Source of the DNA: Diplonema papillatum
Taxonomy: Eukaryota > Euglenozoa > Diplonemea > Diplonemida > Diplonemidae
DNA: 64,000 nucleotides
Direction: 5' to 3'
Assembly: GCA_030068145.1 (NCBI GenBank)
Contig: JAPJBO010000531.1
Location: 62,001 to 126,000, forward strand
Within the stretch, counting starts at the first letter, position 1; each line of letters opens with the position of its first letter. The notes beneath the pieces are model-generated. The model saw only the letters and a list, made by a program, of their open reading frames with translations. It was not told the DNA's origin and ran no database searches. Shown here piece by piece: positions 10,745 to 23,735 of this stretch. Both the position numbers and the translations under genes were made by a program.

Positions 10745-12322
10745 TCACTTCCGCTTTTTCTGCGGCGGCGGCGGGGACTCGGGGGCACCGGCTGGGCGCT
10801 TCCGGCTGGTGATCGAGAAGCGCTTGAGCATGATGTTGCGGAACTCGTTCGCGTCGTGGAGGACGAGGCCCAAAGAATCGAGCACGGGTTTTTCGAGCGG
10901 CTTCGGCACGCCGGTGGGGTCGTTGTCACCTTCCCTGGCTTTGCGCAGGTAGCCGTACATTTCGAGGCACGTTGCCGCCAAGATGTTGGTGTGCGTAGCG
11001 TTGCCTTTCGGGGCGATACGGACGCGGAAGTACCTGAAGTAATACTTACTTTGAGTGATGTTCCACGTGGCCCCTGTCTTATCCGTTAGCCGGTTCGCAT
11101 TGAGCACGTCGTCGTTGAAGTGTTCTTTGAGCACGACCCACAGTTTCCGGTTGACCGATGCTTCCAACGTCCACGACTTCAGCACGTCCCTGCTTTTGTC
11201 CAGCCGATTTGCCATCGTGTACGCATTGGGCGCCAGGAGGAAGTTTTTCAAATCAATCTCGATCCAACTACCCTCCTTGTCTTCTGTCGCGACGCACTGC
11301 CCCACCGGCTTCCTGGCCACGAAGTCGCTTAGCTGTCCCTTTCTCAGGCAGGAAGCAGTGACGACGACCCTCTTGGCGTCGTGGGGGTTACTCCACTCCT
11401 TGGCACGCAGCATGTCATACCCCAAGTATGCTAACACCCCATTCTTGTCTCTGTGATCGGAAAAGTCGAAGGCGTATGTGTGCGTTTTCACTCCGGCAGG
11501 GAGTGGCTCCTCATACGAATGGAACAACGCGTGCTCCTCTTCGCCGCCTTTGGACTGTTTGGTAGACGACCTTCGCTGAAGCTGTTGGGATGAAGACTCG
11601 CTGGTGTCTCGATGCCTGCGGACACTGCGCGAACCTTCTTTCTCCCTTCGCCCCTTGCGAGAAGGCTTTGACTCTCGAAAGCTCTCGGATGATGTGTCGT
11701 CGCTCTCTTCCTTTTTCCCCTTCTTCGTCTCGGCTCTGAAAGACCGTGACGATGCCGATGAACTGTCGCTTCGCTTTCTCTTCCTATTATCCTCTGCGCT
11801 CTTTCCTCTTCCGGTGCTTTCAGCCGGAGATTCATCCGACGCTCTCACGGTAACAGGGACCGACACCTTAAAACTGGCCCTGTCTGGCAGCGTAACGCAA
11901 CAGTCTAACACGCAACGGCCGGCAGCCGAGAACATCAAGCTCTCTGTGTGCCACCCTCCATCGACTAGCTTCGGCATCTGCCCACGCAGACGGCCTGACT
12001 TCTCGATATTCTCTGCCCGCATCTCGACCTGAATGGTAGACCCCCCCGGGGCCAGAACCATCTCGCCATTGTCCGACTTCAACTTAAACCCTAATGTGAA
12101 CGGTCGCCCAGCAAACGCTTCCTTGTCCCTGATGGACACCTCGAGCCGGCTTGGTACCTTGACTACGTTTACTTTATGCACTTCTTCGAATATGCCCCCC
12201 AGGCCAAACGTGTCGCCCATGTTTGCGCCCCACCCCCGTTCTTTGGACCCGGGCCTGCCAAGTTGCGCAGAGTAGTAGTAAGATACAGGGAAATTGACGT
12301 TGAACGTGACATTCCTAGACAC
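10745..12322 (-). CDS. basic protein with Ig/filamin-like N-terminus and C-terminal discoidin-like (F5/8C) domain
   Basis: This is a 525-residue single-exon protein. Residues about 55-160 form a beta-rich region (from VPSRLEVSIRDKEAF to VPVTVRAS) that resembles a filamin/ABP280-type Ig fold. Residues about 165-265 are a Ser/Arg/Lys-rich, disordered segment with KRKR-type nuclear signals. Residues about 280-465 match the galactose-binding, discoidin-like domain common in protist BTB and HECT-associated proteins. Diagnostic elements there are FDFSDHRDKNGVLAYLG, SWIEIDL, SWTLEAS, YFRYFRVRIAP and LEMYGYL. The C-terminus is very basic (PPPPQKKRK). No BTB, kelch or catalytic domain is present, so a binding or scaffold role in the nucleus is inferred. 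The fold of the N-terminal region is less certain than that of the C-terminal one. Confidence 0.85.
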   Translation of the reverse strand: MSRNVTFNVNFPVSYYYSAQLGRPGSKERGWGANMGDTFGLGGIFEEVHKVNVVKVPSRLEVSIRDKEAFAGRPFTLGFKLKSDNGEMVLAPGGSTIQVEMRAENIEKSGRLRGQMPKLVDGGWHTESLMFSAAGRCVLDCCVTLPDRASFKVSVPVTVRASDESPAESTGRGKSAEDNRKRKRSDSSSASSRSFRAETKKGKKEESDDTSSESFRESKPSRKGRREKEGSRSVRRHRDTSESSSQQLQRRSSTKQSKGGEEEHALFHSYEEPLPAGVKTHTYAFDFSDHRDKNGVLAYLGYDMLRAKEWSNPHDAKRVVVTASCLRKGQLSDFVARKPVGQCVATEDKEGSWIEIDLKNFLLAPNAYTMANRLDKSRDVLKSWTLEASVNRKLWVVLKEHFNDDVLNANRLTDKTGATWNITQSKYYFRYFRVRIAPKGNATHTNILAATCLEMYGYLRKAREGDNDPTGVPKPLEKPVLDSLGLVLHDANEFRNIMLKRFSITSRKRPAGAPESPPPPQKKRK

Positions 12323-15300
12323 GCATCAAAGAAACTGCGTTATCGGACAGGACAGCGAACCTAACAAAAGGTATGTTGTTTTCGACCATACTCTACCATG
12401 CTCCGTGCCTTCGGGTAAGCACCTCATTGCTGTACTACTTGCACCAAGAAGCGACTGATCCAAAAATCCGTCAAACTCTCAACCTGACCGTTGGCCCTCG
12501 GAAGATGTGGGCACGGGCAAGATGCTTACGCCGAATGCTTTGTGCTCGGCCGCTACTTTACCAGATCATGCTACGGCAATGCGACGGTTTCGCTCTTCGG
12601 ACCTGCAGAAGCAGTTTGCTCGACACATACTTTCTGCAAAGGTGGAGGCTCAGTTAGCTGAGACATTGTCGGTTGAAAGAGACCACAAAGCTAAGCTAAT
12701 GGAGCGTCAAAGAAACTCTGCGAGGTCAAGGTGTTGTAGAGGTGTCGTGGAATGCTTGACGGCTTTTGAATCTTCCCTGGAGCCCGCCGGCTACACCCTT
12801 TCGTCCCGGTGGCTTTTTCCGCAACGCCGTATCTTCATCTGTGTGTTCACCTTCCTGTTGTCAACGAAGAATCACCCTCCCGACCGGCGGGAAGAGACGG
12901 CGGAATGCTACCAAGGACATGCAGCTGTGGTGGTCCACTTTCCACTGACCCGGACTTCGCGTGACAGCACCGCGAAAACGCAAACGCATGTAACGGGAAA
13001 ATAGGGTTTTCGATACAGGAGAGGGAGCCAGACCGACCGTAATAATTCGGGTTAGCCTTGGTTAGAAAGCAAGCAATCTGTGGCAATAATCCACGACGGT
13101 GCGCTTGGTCATATACCAGAAGCCTTGAAGAGGTCTAGGTTCACCTCACACACATCTCGCACGTGCCTACATTGCACCCAGCAAGCCAACCGGGAACCCC
13201 ACACACTACGGTTTAGCCAACGCCCGGTCTAGGCTTTGCATGCTTCGCCACGATGGTAGTGCTTGGTTGGTGGGTGCCCTATTTTTCCCAATACGCGGGG
13301 GCCACCCGGTGCTTGCGAGAGAGGGGGAGAAACGATCGGGTCTTTTTTTCAGAACGCTCACGCTCGACACTAAAAGCCCGATTTGCCTGTGTTGACGTGG
13401 CGGCCTCTCCTACAAAAGCGAACTTTAACTCTAAAATGCAGGTGCATTAAGAAAAAGAAGACAAAAAGAAAGTTCGAGCGTTTTCGATCGATCGTTTTAG
13501 GTTGGGGTTTTGAAAGGAGATTGGAGGAGGCTGGGATGATAAAGCTCATGAGACGTACCTAGTACGTAGCAATGGATGACCAATGGCCGGACAAGTCTGG
13601 TGCTACACCCGCGGGAAGTTCAGCACCAATGGTGTATAGTAGTGCTGCTGCTGTCAAAAGCTCGCAGTTGGATCCAGAGCTCGGGTAGCAAGGTACCCAG
13701 TTTGCTGGGCATCAGCATACTGCTGGTATTCCGTAGGTTGGGATAAACCCTCGCACCCAGACCTGAGACCTGTCCTTTGCAAACGTCGACCACCGATGAG
13801 CTGGCGTGCTTTACCGACACAGTCCTTTCCTTCAAATGTTTAGGTTTTTACATTTTTCCTGTTGTTTTGTTTTGAGGTTTTTGTTTTGCTCGCACGGGGC
13901 GATGGGCCTTTCGCCGTAAAAGAATTCACTTTGATTGCTTTGTTTGAAAAGCATCGGTTACCCACTTGTGGACGACTACACCATAAAGGCATGGTTAATC
14001 TAAAACAGGACTCGTGTTTGTTTGTAGAGGCTACAAACTAGTTGCGACTAGCCTCCATTTGGCACAGCTTCCCAGTACGCCTCATCAGTTCTCGATGTAG
14101 GGAAGACGTCTTTGGGTACAGCCCAAAAAGTACCCTCAAAGATCCTGTTTGCAGAGACTTACTTACCCCTTTCCGTCTGCATGTGGTGAACAACCGAAAA
14201 ATAACATTTTGATTGCGGAAAGCATTTAAACCAGCAAGGGCTGCAGGCAGGACAAAAAGGAGAAACTGCGCTTTGCGCTGCACTGGGCACTGACATTTGC
14301 GACGCTGCAGAACTGCGGTTTCTTCGTGTGTAAGCCATATTTTGTTTTCTTTTTTTGAGCAAGAGCGTTCGCCAGGGATTTGTATGGAAATCTGGGTCCT
14401 GTGTATTTCTTCATGCGTGGGGGTGGTTGATTTACCAGGGAGCTGCACTGGCCTCAGTTGCCAGACAGACTCTTACTTCTCTTTTTCGACCGTGGGGTAA
14501 CTCCACGCAGACCCCTCCTTATAAATTACTGGCGTGAGCGGTTGGGTCTGCGAAAGACCTGAACCGCGTTACGTTGTAAGTTGATTTAATCACTATAGTT
14601 GCGCTTGTTTGTCTCTTTTCCGGCCACCAGAGTGGAACATAAGATCCGGGCCCCCGTCAGGGGCCAAGCTCATCTTTCTGGCTATGCCTAATGCCTGCAG
14701 GCATCCTGTAGGGGAGCCTGGACGAGCTTGGAGGGGAGCCGGCACAGCCCCCCATCACAAGTTTTCCGGCGGATTATACATATCTATGATTGGTAATTGA
14801 TCTTAGGAGTGCGCCAGCGTCCCCGCTTGCTCAAGGAGCAGTAGCGCGGGTAGGTCTGGTGAGCGAGCAACGAACAGCCGCCTGATGATGTTGGCATGCG
14901 CCACTACAACCTCACACGCATTTTTGGCTCTCACGGCCCTCTCTGAACGAGAAGTCAGAGCTATGGGTTCTGGGTGGAGTACATGTGCAAGGTTGAAAGG
15001 AAGGCCGGAGTACAGGCCAGATGGTCGATATCTTGATTGGACTTTGCAAGTTAGAGAGACTAACCAACTCAACAAATTACCGGGTTGGCGCGTCCTCGAA
15101 TAAACCTTGAATGAAATAACCCCCCTTGACGCAACACTCGCTGCGAGCTCGAGGGGAATACGAGAAACCGGAAAGCAATAAAACACAGTTAATAAACAGG
15201 TATAAGAACGTATGAACGTGATGTGTCCGACACGTGCAAGTGTTCGGCGCAACAGCGACGGAAGAAGAGCTCGCCCCAGGAACCCCTACTGCCAACAACA

Positions 15301-15798
15301 ACCGTGTTGAGAATATAGCCGCTGTTTTTCACTCGCGTTCCTCTCTCTGCCGGCCTCGGCGTAGATCGTCGAACCATCGGAGGCGGTTTGACTGCCTGTT
15401 TTGGTCGTCGGTTTGAGAACACTGCTGCGGGTCACTCTGCTGGCCTTTACGTTGGTCGTTAAACCCTGATCGAGACGGTTTGCCTGCTGCGTAGTCGAGT
15501 ACTGAGCTGTCCTGCACTCGGCTGACCTTCCGCTACTCCATCTTGGTAGTTGCCTTGGGACAAGGGTGGCCTTGTAGTCAAGCGAAGCACCAGCAACCGC
15601 GAATACGGTGAACTAACTAGATTGTTTGTGGAAGCTCATAACTAGAGGGCAGCAACAGCCTCCTCGAGGCCGTACTTCGCGGATCTCTGTTCGAAGTCTT
15701 GGCGGCAAGCGAGATGCCTCCAGCCCCAAAGAAGTGAGAGCGCGGGGCGAAAGAAACAGGCGAGCCTCGGAAGTCGCACGTGTCGCTTCCGCTGGTCG
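12323..15798. other. gene-poor spacer
   Basis: No recognisable gene. The open frames at 12373-13004 and 14038-14448 have no domain and no codon pattern to support them. Two dispersed motifs occur: a GAACGCTCACGCTCGACACT block at 13350-13369, and GCGAACTTTAACTCTAAAA at 13419-13437, shared with 30.2, 49.3, 49.5 and 55.7 kb. The stretch 15355-15510 contains imperfect 60-bp-scale repeats (GTCGNNNAANCNNNG...CGGTTTG-CTGCCTG) next to the 3' end of the first paralogue and may be its 3' UTR. Confidence 0.5.
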
Positions 15799-18700
15799 TC
15801 AGGCGCGCGATTTCGCGGCGCCGGCATCCAGGGGACGCCTTGCGGTGCGAGAACGGGACGAAAGGTGCCTATTCGACGGGCTCAGCTCCGCCCCGAAAAA
15901 GGAGGCGTCCGTGCTTTGGCAGCACTGCAGAGGTGAGAGCATCGGGACTTTGCGGGTGTTCCGAGACAGCCGCGCCTGCTGAGTCGTGCCCGAAGCGAAG
16001 GAGCCGGGAACGCTCGAACCTGGAGTAACCGGCCCGATCTCCCCATTGGACGAACAAGGCGAGCTGGGCGTCGATAGGAGCGGCAACAGGACAGTGGTGC
16101 CCAGGCGCGTGGCGTCGACGCACTCGGTATTTTCCGAAGAAGCGCGCATGGAACGCATTTCTGAGAACGACTCTTTCGCCTCCAGGGTCAAAGGTGCCGG
16201 AATGTTCTCGGTTCCATCACGTTTTCCCCGCGCGAGCAGCGCCAGCCTCTTCCTCCGGCCGGTGCGAGCTACCACAATTTCGGAACCGACATCAACCACG
16301 AGCTTCACCCCGACGAGTGCCAATGTGACATACAGCAAAATCCCAGCCAGCAGCAAGCACGAGCCACGGCTCGCAGCCGAGTACTGACTAAATGAGGCAG
16401 CCAGAAGAGCACACAACTGCGTAATCAGCTGTCCGACAGCGACGACGTTGTCACGCGCCTTTGCGCACGGCTGCACGAATAGCTGGAACACAAGGAGGAT
16501 CGTGAACATCATGGACGTGAACAATTTAGTATGGCCACAGGAGACGCGGTTGTCAATGGGGAGTGCTGATATGGCTGAGAGAGCAAGTGATGCAGCAAAC
16601 TCGACTACGTGCCACCACGCTGCCTCAGGGCGAAAGTTAACAACTAAACAAGAAAACCGATCAACCCACACGTGCTCTCTCGATGTGCTGACCCACTCGC
16701 CCGGGCCTATCAACCAGCAGAGCCAAGGGCTTGTCGTATCTGGATCTAAGAAGTACGCAGCTTCGGGCGCGCTAAATCGGTTAATTGACCGCGTTCCCTT
16801 CATCACAATTAATAGCAACCATGCGGGAATTATCACATGGATGACAATAGCTATGACTCCAACCAGAGTGTGGACAGGCCCTGCATGGGAGAATACGAGC
16901 AGAAACCCTGCATACGAGGTTCCTTGGTAGAGCCACAACACGAAATAGAGAGGCGCCGTTGGGAAACGTAGCAATGCCTGCACATCGTAGTTTGTTCTTC
17001 TTCCACGAAACGCGTGAGAAACTAGCGTCGCTAAGAGCACACATGCGTAGTGTACTGCAAGAAAACCGGCCACTATAGAAAGGTTGCCCATCACGGCGCC
17101 AAAGACCTTCGAACCGTCGATCGAGAACTGCAGAGGATGCAGCGACACGGCAAGTTTTCCATCTTCCCCCGCGCCGCAATCCTGGGAGGCAACTATTAAC
17201 TTTGTCAAAGAGGCCGCACTGCCGCTGACACCCGCTACAGTCAATACGCCCACAGAGGCTGCGTCAGCTGTTTCCAAGGCTGCAGCACTTACGATCTTTA
17301 CTTCTTCAAGCGCACGCGCAGGTGTTGAAGTGCTGGGTACAGCAGATGAACTAGCTGGCTCCACAGAAAGCACAGGTGCTGTCGTTGATGATTGTGTCAG
17401 TGGAGCCTTCGTTGGTGAACTACTTGGCGATGATTGTGTCAGTGGGACACTTGTTGATGATGTCAGGGGAGCATTCGTAGGTGGTGAACTCGTAGCCGGT
17501 GACTGTGTCTGGGGAGCATTCGTTGACGGTGTCTGTGTCAGGGGAGCATTTGTTGGTGCTTGTGTCAGTGGTGCATCTGTTGACGGTGACTGTGTCAGGG
17601 GAGCATTCGTTGGTGGTGAACTTGTAGGTGGTGATTGTGTCAGGGGAGCAATCTTTGGTGGTGACTGTGTCAGCGGAGCATTCGTTGGAGGTGCTTGTGT
17701 CAGGGGAGCATTCGTTGACGGTGCCTGTGTCAGCGGAGCATTCGTTGGTGGTGAACTCGTAGGCGGTGACTGTGTCAGCGGAGCATTCGTTGGAGGTGCT
17801 TGTGTCAGTGGAGCATTCGTCGGTGGTGAGCTCGTAGGTGGTGATTGTGTCAGCGGAGCATTCGTTGACGGTGCCTGTGTCAGCGGAGCATTCGTTGGTG
17901 GTGAACTCGTAGGCGGTGACTGTGTCAGCGGAGCATTCGTTGGAGGTGCTTGTGTCAGTGGAGCATTCGTCGGTGGTGAGCTCGTAGGTGGTGATTGTGT
18001 CAGCGGAGCATTCGTTGACGGTGCCTGTGTCAGCGGAGCATTCGTTGGTGGTGAACTCGTAGGCGGTGACTGTGTCAGGGGAGCATTCGTTGGAGGTGCT
18101 TGTGTCAGTGGAGCATTCGTCGGTGGTGAGCTCGTAGGTGGTGATTGTGTCAGCGGAGCATTCGTTGACGGTGCCTGTGTCAGCGGAGCATTCGTTGGTG
18201 GTGAACTCGTAGGCGGTGACTGTGTCAGCGGAGCATTCGTTGGAGGTGCTTGTGTCAGTGGAGCATTCGTCGGTGGTGAGCTCGTAGGTGGTGATTGTGT
18301 CAGCGGAGCATTCGTTGACGGTGCCTGTGTCAGCGGAGCATTCGTTGGTGGTGAACTCGTAGGCGGTGACTGTGTCAGCGGAGCATTCGTTGGAGGTGCT
18401 TGTGTCAGTGGAGCATTCGTCGGTGGTGAGCTCGTAGGTGGTGATTGTGTCAGGGGTGCATTCGTTGACAGTGCCTGTGACAGCGGAGCATTCGTTTGTG
18501 GTGAACTCGTAGGCGGTGACTGTGTCAGGGGAGCATTCGTTGGTGGTGAACTCGTGGGCGGTGACTGTGTCAGGGGAGCATTCGTTGGTGGTGACTTCGT
18601 CTGCGGAGCATTCGTTGACGGTGACTGTGTGAGGGGAGCGTTCGTTGGTGAACTCGTAGCCGGTGACTGCGTCGGGGGGCCGTTCGTTGGGGTATACGTT

Positions 18701-19368
18701 ACCGGTGGTAGGGTCATCCCGGGATACAGCTCTACGGGAGTTCGGCATTCGAACCTCACTTTCATTCCGGACCAATCATTGCACCTCGATCAAGTCCCAC
18801 TGTCCCAGATACGAATCTGCAGGGCAGACCACGGGATCAAAATACTGCATCCCTTCTATTGTGCTGTTCGCAGGCATATCAACGCAATCGGTTTCCAAAC
18901 TCGTAACTTCTCCATCCATTCCATTTCCAGCTAAAAACAGTATGCAGCAGTTGAATTCGACTACGGCGTGTGACTTCCAAGGACAAGAGTGGAGCTGCAC
19001 GTGCTCCAGGTAATTTCCGAACATGCAACCACTTCCTGGATTGATAGTACACCTGGCTGTCATATTGAACAGAATGCCCTCCGTCGGCGAGACGGAACAC
19101 GGTAGCTCTCGTAAGGAGCAGTCGCCCCTAAGAATTCCCGGCTTGGGATTATCCTCACAGTACGTATACCCCCGCCGGACAATTCCCTTTGGCCATTTGA
19201 AAGCCAGCGACAAAACGGCCGCTCGGGCAGCTGATACTTAAATTTGACAAGCCCCTCAAGCGTCATACAAGCCGTACTTTCTATGAACAAGCTTGCCACT
19301 TCGACCACGCCGCAGCTAAGGCAAGCCCACAGCCAGCATCGCAGCGACCTCCAGAATCTCAGCCGCAT
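15799..19368 (-). pseudogene. PTNAPLTQ-stalk seven-membrane-segment protein, paralogue A; head frameshifted
   Basis: This is a paralogue of the genes at 24443-27631 and 35110-39441. Translation from the ATG at 19366-19368 gives a signal-peptide-like start (RSLRCWLWACLS). The Cys-rich head then changes frame about three times compared with the intact paralogues: near 19250, near 19165 in a G-rich run, and near 18785 between YLGQWDLIEV and CNDWSGMKV. From 18765 down to 15799 the frame is open for 988 codons. That part has a Pro/Thr stalk of PPTNAPLTQ(S/A) units (about 18700-17400), a short linker, about seven hydrophobic segments (17100-16250; signature FVLWLYQGTSYAGFLLV) and a Ser-rich cytoplasmic tail. 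The stalk and membrane part look functional. The breaks could be decay, sequencing error or unrecognised tiny introns. I do not recognise the membrane domain as a named family. Confidence 0.75.
17731..18480. repeat. 150-bp higher-order repeat inside paralogue A stalk, about five copies
   Basis: The block starting CAGCGGAGCATTCGTTGGTG recurs at 17731, 17881, 18031, 18181 and 18331, spaced exactly 150 bp. Each period equals five 30-bp (10-codon) units, so every expansion keeps the frame. Copies differ by only a few bases (for example CAGGGG instead of CAGCGG at 18076), implying recent homogenisation. Because the repeat lacks stops, long open frames also exist on the plus strand (17084-18934) and in another minus frame; these are not genes. 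Confidence 0.92.
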
Positions 19369-20610
19369 TCGCAGCACCGTTGAGGCCTATCACGGCTTCC
19401 TCCCCGTCAGCAAATCTTCTTCGCTGAATTCTCCGGTGGCAGATAACGTCCACCGATGAACGTCCATAAATTCTTGAACCTGCTTTTTAGTAGATACTTA
19501 AGCCCTTCCTTTCTAGCTGGATTACTTAGTCAGTACTAGCCTAGTAGGAGGGGAAATGATATGTTCACGTTTTTTGGAAACGAATCCTCCCCGCTCAGGC
19601 CGAAGGCTCGGATGCGAGGTTGAGCGGGGTCAAGTTCGGGTGGCGCTACTGCGGCGGATCGACTTAAGTTTTGACTTCCCCGCCTGAGACATTTTTTTTG
19701 TGTGTATTTGTTGATGATCGACTTAAGTTGAATTGAAAGATGAATTCTCCGACGAGGTTGAACTGCTATTGTACTCGGCCTGAGACGTCGTGCAATGTTT
19801 TTGATAACCAAGGCTGCCGGCACCGTATCGGTGCGACGAGGTGGTTGCTCTTCGTTCAATGATGTGTTGCCCCTTAATTTGCACGTCCGTTCATAGAGGA
19901 AAGCGAATGATGGTTGCTCACGTTTTGTCTTTCTCTACAGTCTTTTGTTGCCCCACGAACTCGAGTAATCGTAAGCTGCTTGACCTCTTTCCCCAAGATC
20001 TGCATAGAAATACAGATCGGAGAAACGGTCGGGCACTGCCACCGGTTACCGACTCATAAGGACTGTGTGCCACTGAGCACCGGAAAAAGCGAATGGGACG
20101 AAGAGTGAGTGTTCAGGAAAGAACCCACGGGAAGACTGGCTGGATTTTTGGTCTTCGCTGCCGAAAAACACCGGCCCAAAAACCCCACCAATCTTCGAGA
20201 AATTTTGGCACTGGAAGCGAAAAGTGCCGTTTTTCCCCAAAAGCGCACGATGGCCCGAACTCAGCGTCCGAAGCTCGTAGCACACGCGCACTTAGCAATC
20301 ATGGTTCTTGTTGGTTGTTGTTTGTTTGGGAGGATACTGACCTGAAGGTCGTCCTAGAATGCACACGGTGCAGGACGCCGGGGGGAAACGGCCCTTTCGC
20401 CAGCTCCCTTATATACTGAGTGGGCAAAAAAGAGGCTGCGCAGTACGCCGGGAGAAGAGGGAGCCGGGTACAAGAAGTTGCGATGGGAAACAAACAAGAA
20501 CAGTGTGCCAATCGCGCCCATTGATATTCAAACGCACGCAAAGTCACGCACTGCGCACAATCGTACTACGCACGCCAACAGTCCAAGATTCGCACTTCAG
20601 CCTCAATCAT
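19369..20610. other. spacer upstream of paralogue A
   Basis: No gene recognised. A 14-bp motif GATCGACTTAAGTT occurs twice, at about 19658 and 19717. The rest is unremarkable. Confidence 0.4.
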
Positions 20611-21325
<715 letters not shown>

Positions 21326-22027
21326 GCGATTCATGATCCTCAAACGTTACATGTAGGATAAAAATTACGGCACTGCCCTTCCGCCCGCATGTTCTGTATG
21401 TGTCTTGTAGCCGGGGAACGTACAGACACGCGGGTAATAATATAAAGAGGGTCTCCGATCCGTTTTGATCGTTTCGATGAACTCAACCAGCTCAGAGCAG
21501 TCATTTACTATAGGAACTGGAATACCGTAATTGGATTAGTGTGACCAGGGCGGACCAGCGCCCGGCAGCAAAGCAGCGAGAACGCCACAGCAAGCAAAAC
21601 ACTGGCGGTCACTTGCAAAAGCCGGCCAGCCTGCTTGGAGCCCTGCCTCCCGAGGACGCAAAAACTCCGAAACGCGGGCCAGCTCTCGCCCCTCCGACCC
21701 TATCACCAAAGTAGGCACCGGTGCCGACGCCAGCAAAACGAAGACGAAGGGCGCGGAGAAGAAAGAGTCTCCAACGCCCCCCAGGTGTCGCAGTTTTGTC
21801 TTTTGTACAAATACGGGAAGGGCATTATACCGAACTGATGAGCCGCTGACCGTGGACGTTCAAACGGACCATGTTTCCTGGCCAAAACGGCAAGGGGGGA
21901 GCATGCTTTGACTTATCGTATTTGGAATAATCCTGAACCGGAACCCTTGAACAAGCCCTAAACCAAGCCAAAGTACGTGCGCTCGGCTAAGGCCGGCGCG
22001 TGGCGAGACTGGAAGCAGCAGTTAAAG

Positions 22028-22550
22028 TTCGGGGAACAGTAAAGTTCGGGCGAAGCTAAGTTCGGGCAACGCTGGTGAAGCTAAGTTCGGGCGTTGCTAA
22101 GCGCTCAGGCTGCGCTGGTACTAAGAAACAGTTCGGGCACGAAGCGAAGTTCGGCCAGGGTGGTAAAGTCCGGGTGAGCCAATCGGTGCTCGTGCCCGGG
22201 GGGGGACACCCCCCCGGACCCACCGAGTCCGGGAAAAGTTTGGCGCTGGTACCCGGGTGGGCGCCCCCCCCGCCGCCCCCTGGCGAAGCAAAGTTCGGGC
22301 GCAGCTAAGTTCTGGTGAAGCTCAGTTCGGACGATAATAAGTTCGAGTGATGCTAAGTTCGGGCGGAGCTAAGTTCTGGTGAAGCAAAGTTCGGGCGCAG
22401 CTGAGTTCGGGCGAAGCAACGCTCGGGCGAAGCTAAGTTCTGGCGAAGCAAAGTTCGGGCGATGCTAAATTCTGGTACGGGCGCAGCTGAGTTCGGACGA
22501 AGCAAAGTTCGCGCGAAGCTGAGTTCTGGTGAAGCAAAGTTCGGTTCTCG
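22028..22550. repeat. diverged satellite with unit AAGTTCGGGCGAAGCT
   Basis: Imperfect 16-18-bp units (AAGTTCGGG or AAGTTCTGG followed by CGAAGCT, TGAAGCA or CGCAGCT) repeat more than 20 times. They are interrupted at 22190-22285 by GC hairpins such as CCCGGGGGGGGACACCC. A related single unit (TTAAAGTTCGGGGCG) lies at about 29930, beside the inverted module on the other side of paralogue B. Confidence 0.8.
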
Positions 22551-22713
22551 TAGCAAGTTTGGCCTGTGATGGCAAGCTCGGCCGCCCGACTCCGTTTCCC
22601 GGGGTGACCCAAATACCGCGAGATACTGAGAAACTCCGCCAAAAACGCAATTTTCGGGCACATTTGACCCCGGAACGCAACAAACCTCGAAAACAATCTT
22701 CGACCGGAAAAAT

Positions 22714-22780
22714 GTCAAGGGCGGGATTCGAACCCGGGCCTACCGGCCTGAAGGCCGACGCCCGCTCACTCTGCCACCCG
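22714..22780 (-). tRNA. tRNA-like sequence, probably a tRNA pseudogene or tRNA-derived element
   Basis: On the minus strand there is an A-box-like TGGCAGAGTGAGCGG and, about 30 bp later, a perfect B-box GGTTCGAATCC, the internal promoter of RNA polymerase III. The T-arm is nearly paired (CCGGG/CCCGC with one mismatch). The anticodon arm GGCCTTCAGGCC pairs fully but cannot give a normal seven-base loop, and no 5' strand pairs with the CCTTGAC acceptor end. A working tRNA is therefore doubtful; a decayed copy or SINE head fits better. Confidence 0.4.
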
Positions 22781-23547
22781 TTTGCATTTTAGCAGGGGGG
22801 AAAAAAGCTAGCGTTGCACATCCCCCAGCTCAAAAAAAACAATACACTTTTGAGTGTAGAGAAAAGTGGGGTTGGCTCGAATAGAGGCTATTCACATTGC
22901 ATGTTCATAGGACCTCCAGTCTCGAAATATCTTCTGTTTAAGCCATTTTAGCACGTTTTCCTTGCCCCCGCTTCCGTTTTCTGCAGAAGTTCCGCCAGAA
23001 TAGAGAAATGAGAATTTCTCAGATCTGACCATCTCGACGAACTTCTCGACAACCTCTTTCAGAGTTGCAATGGCTTGAGAAGATCCGCCTCGGTTAACCT
23101 ACCAGATCGTCATGCACCCGTTTTTCGTGTATCTGTACGGCTTTGCGAAGTTGGGCGTTGGGTCATCCGACAAGCTGGATGTCGGCCAAGTTCGTAGCGC
23201 GTTCAGTCGGCTCGCTTCAGCCCTACTCGATGCTAAGAAGGACACCGAGTTGCTAGAAACAATGACCCGTGGCGAGTGTGATGTATTCCGCAATTCTTGC
23301 TCCATGGAACAAGGAAGGTTTAAAACGGTACCAAGACGAAGCAGCAAGCGGTGACACTGCCAGATGTATCTTCCCGGCAGCTTCAGGAAAAGCTCCCACA
23401 GCGTTTGCATCCTAGTTTCTCCTGGCCTGAGCCAGGGCCGTCCTGGAGGCGCCCTCAAAATGGTCGCGTCTTAGATTTCCACTGATATACATTTTGTAAC
23501 CCGCCTTAGGGGACTAGCCCCTGGGAAATTGTCTTCCTTGACTGCCA

Positions 23548-23735
23548 GGCGGGGAAACCACCAGGTTTGCAGTGGGAAGGACAGGAATCGATCCTGGCTG
23601 GTGACATTTTCCCGCTGGTCCGCACAGCAGACCTTTTCCGGCGATTTTTTGCTCGCCATCAGCTCCGATGAAGAGAACCGTGAAAAATAGCCCCGGGGTC
23701 TTTTATAGTACGTGCGCCGGACTTCGCAACTTGAC
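23548..23735 (-). repeat. TATA-plus-first-exon module, left inverted copy
   Basis: Read on the minus strand, a TATAAAAG box at 23706-23699 is followed 40 bp later by ATG (23659) and a frame MASKKSPEKVCCADQRENV...TWWFPR. The module is about 95 percent identical to 29965-30143, in opposite orientation. This copy is 9 bp longer, an in-frame insertion of three codons, and similarity stops right after GGTTTCCCCGCC. An in-frame indel and an abrupt end are what a conserved first coding exon would show. No family is recognised. Confidence 0.6.

Noticed and set aside
17084-18934. 616-codon plus-strand open frame (VSGAFVGGELVGGDC repeats) opposite the paralogue A stalk, and similar ones at 25725-27257 and 37112-39067
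   Set aside because: They are the antisense of the 30-bp stalk repeat, which lacks stops in several frames. The minus frames have a signal peptide, head and membrane domain, and the plus frames have nothing at either end.
23548-23660. Second tRNA at GGATCGATTCCTGTCC
   Set aside because: Only a B-box-like stretch is present. There is no A-box or cloverleaf, and in both copies it lies within the conserved MASKKSPEKV frame.
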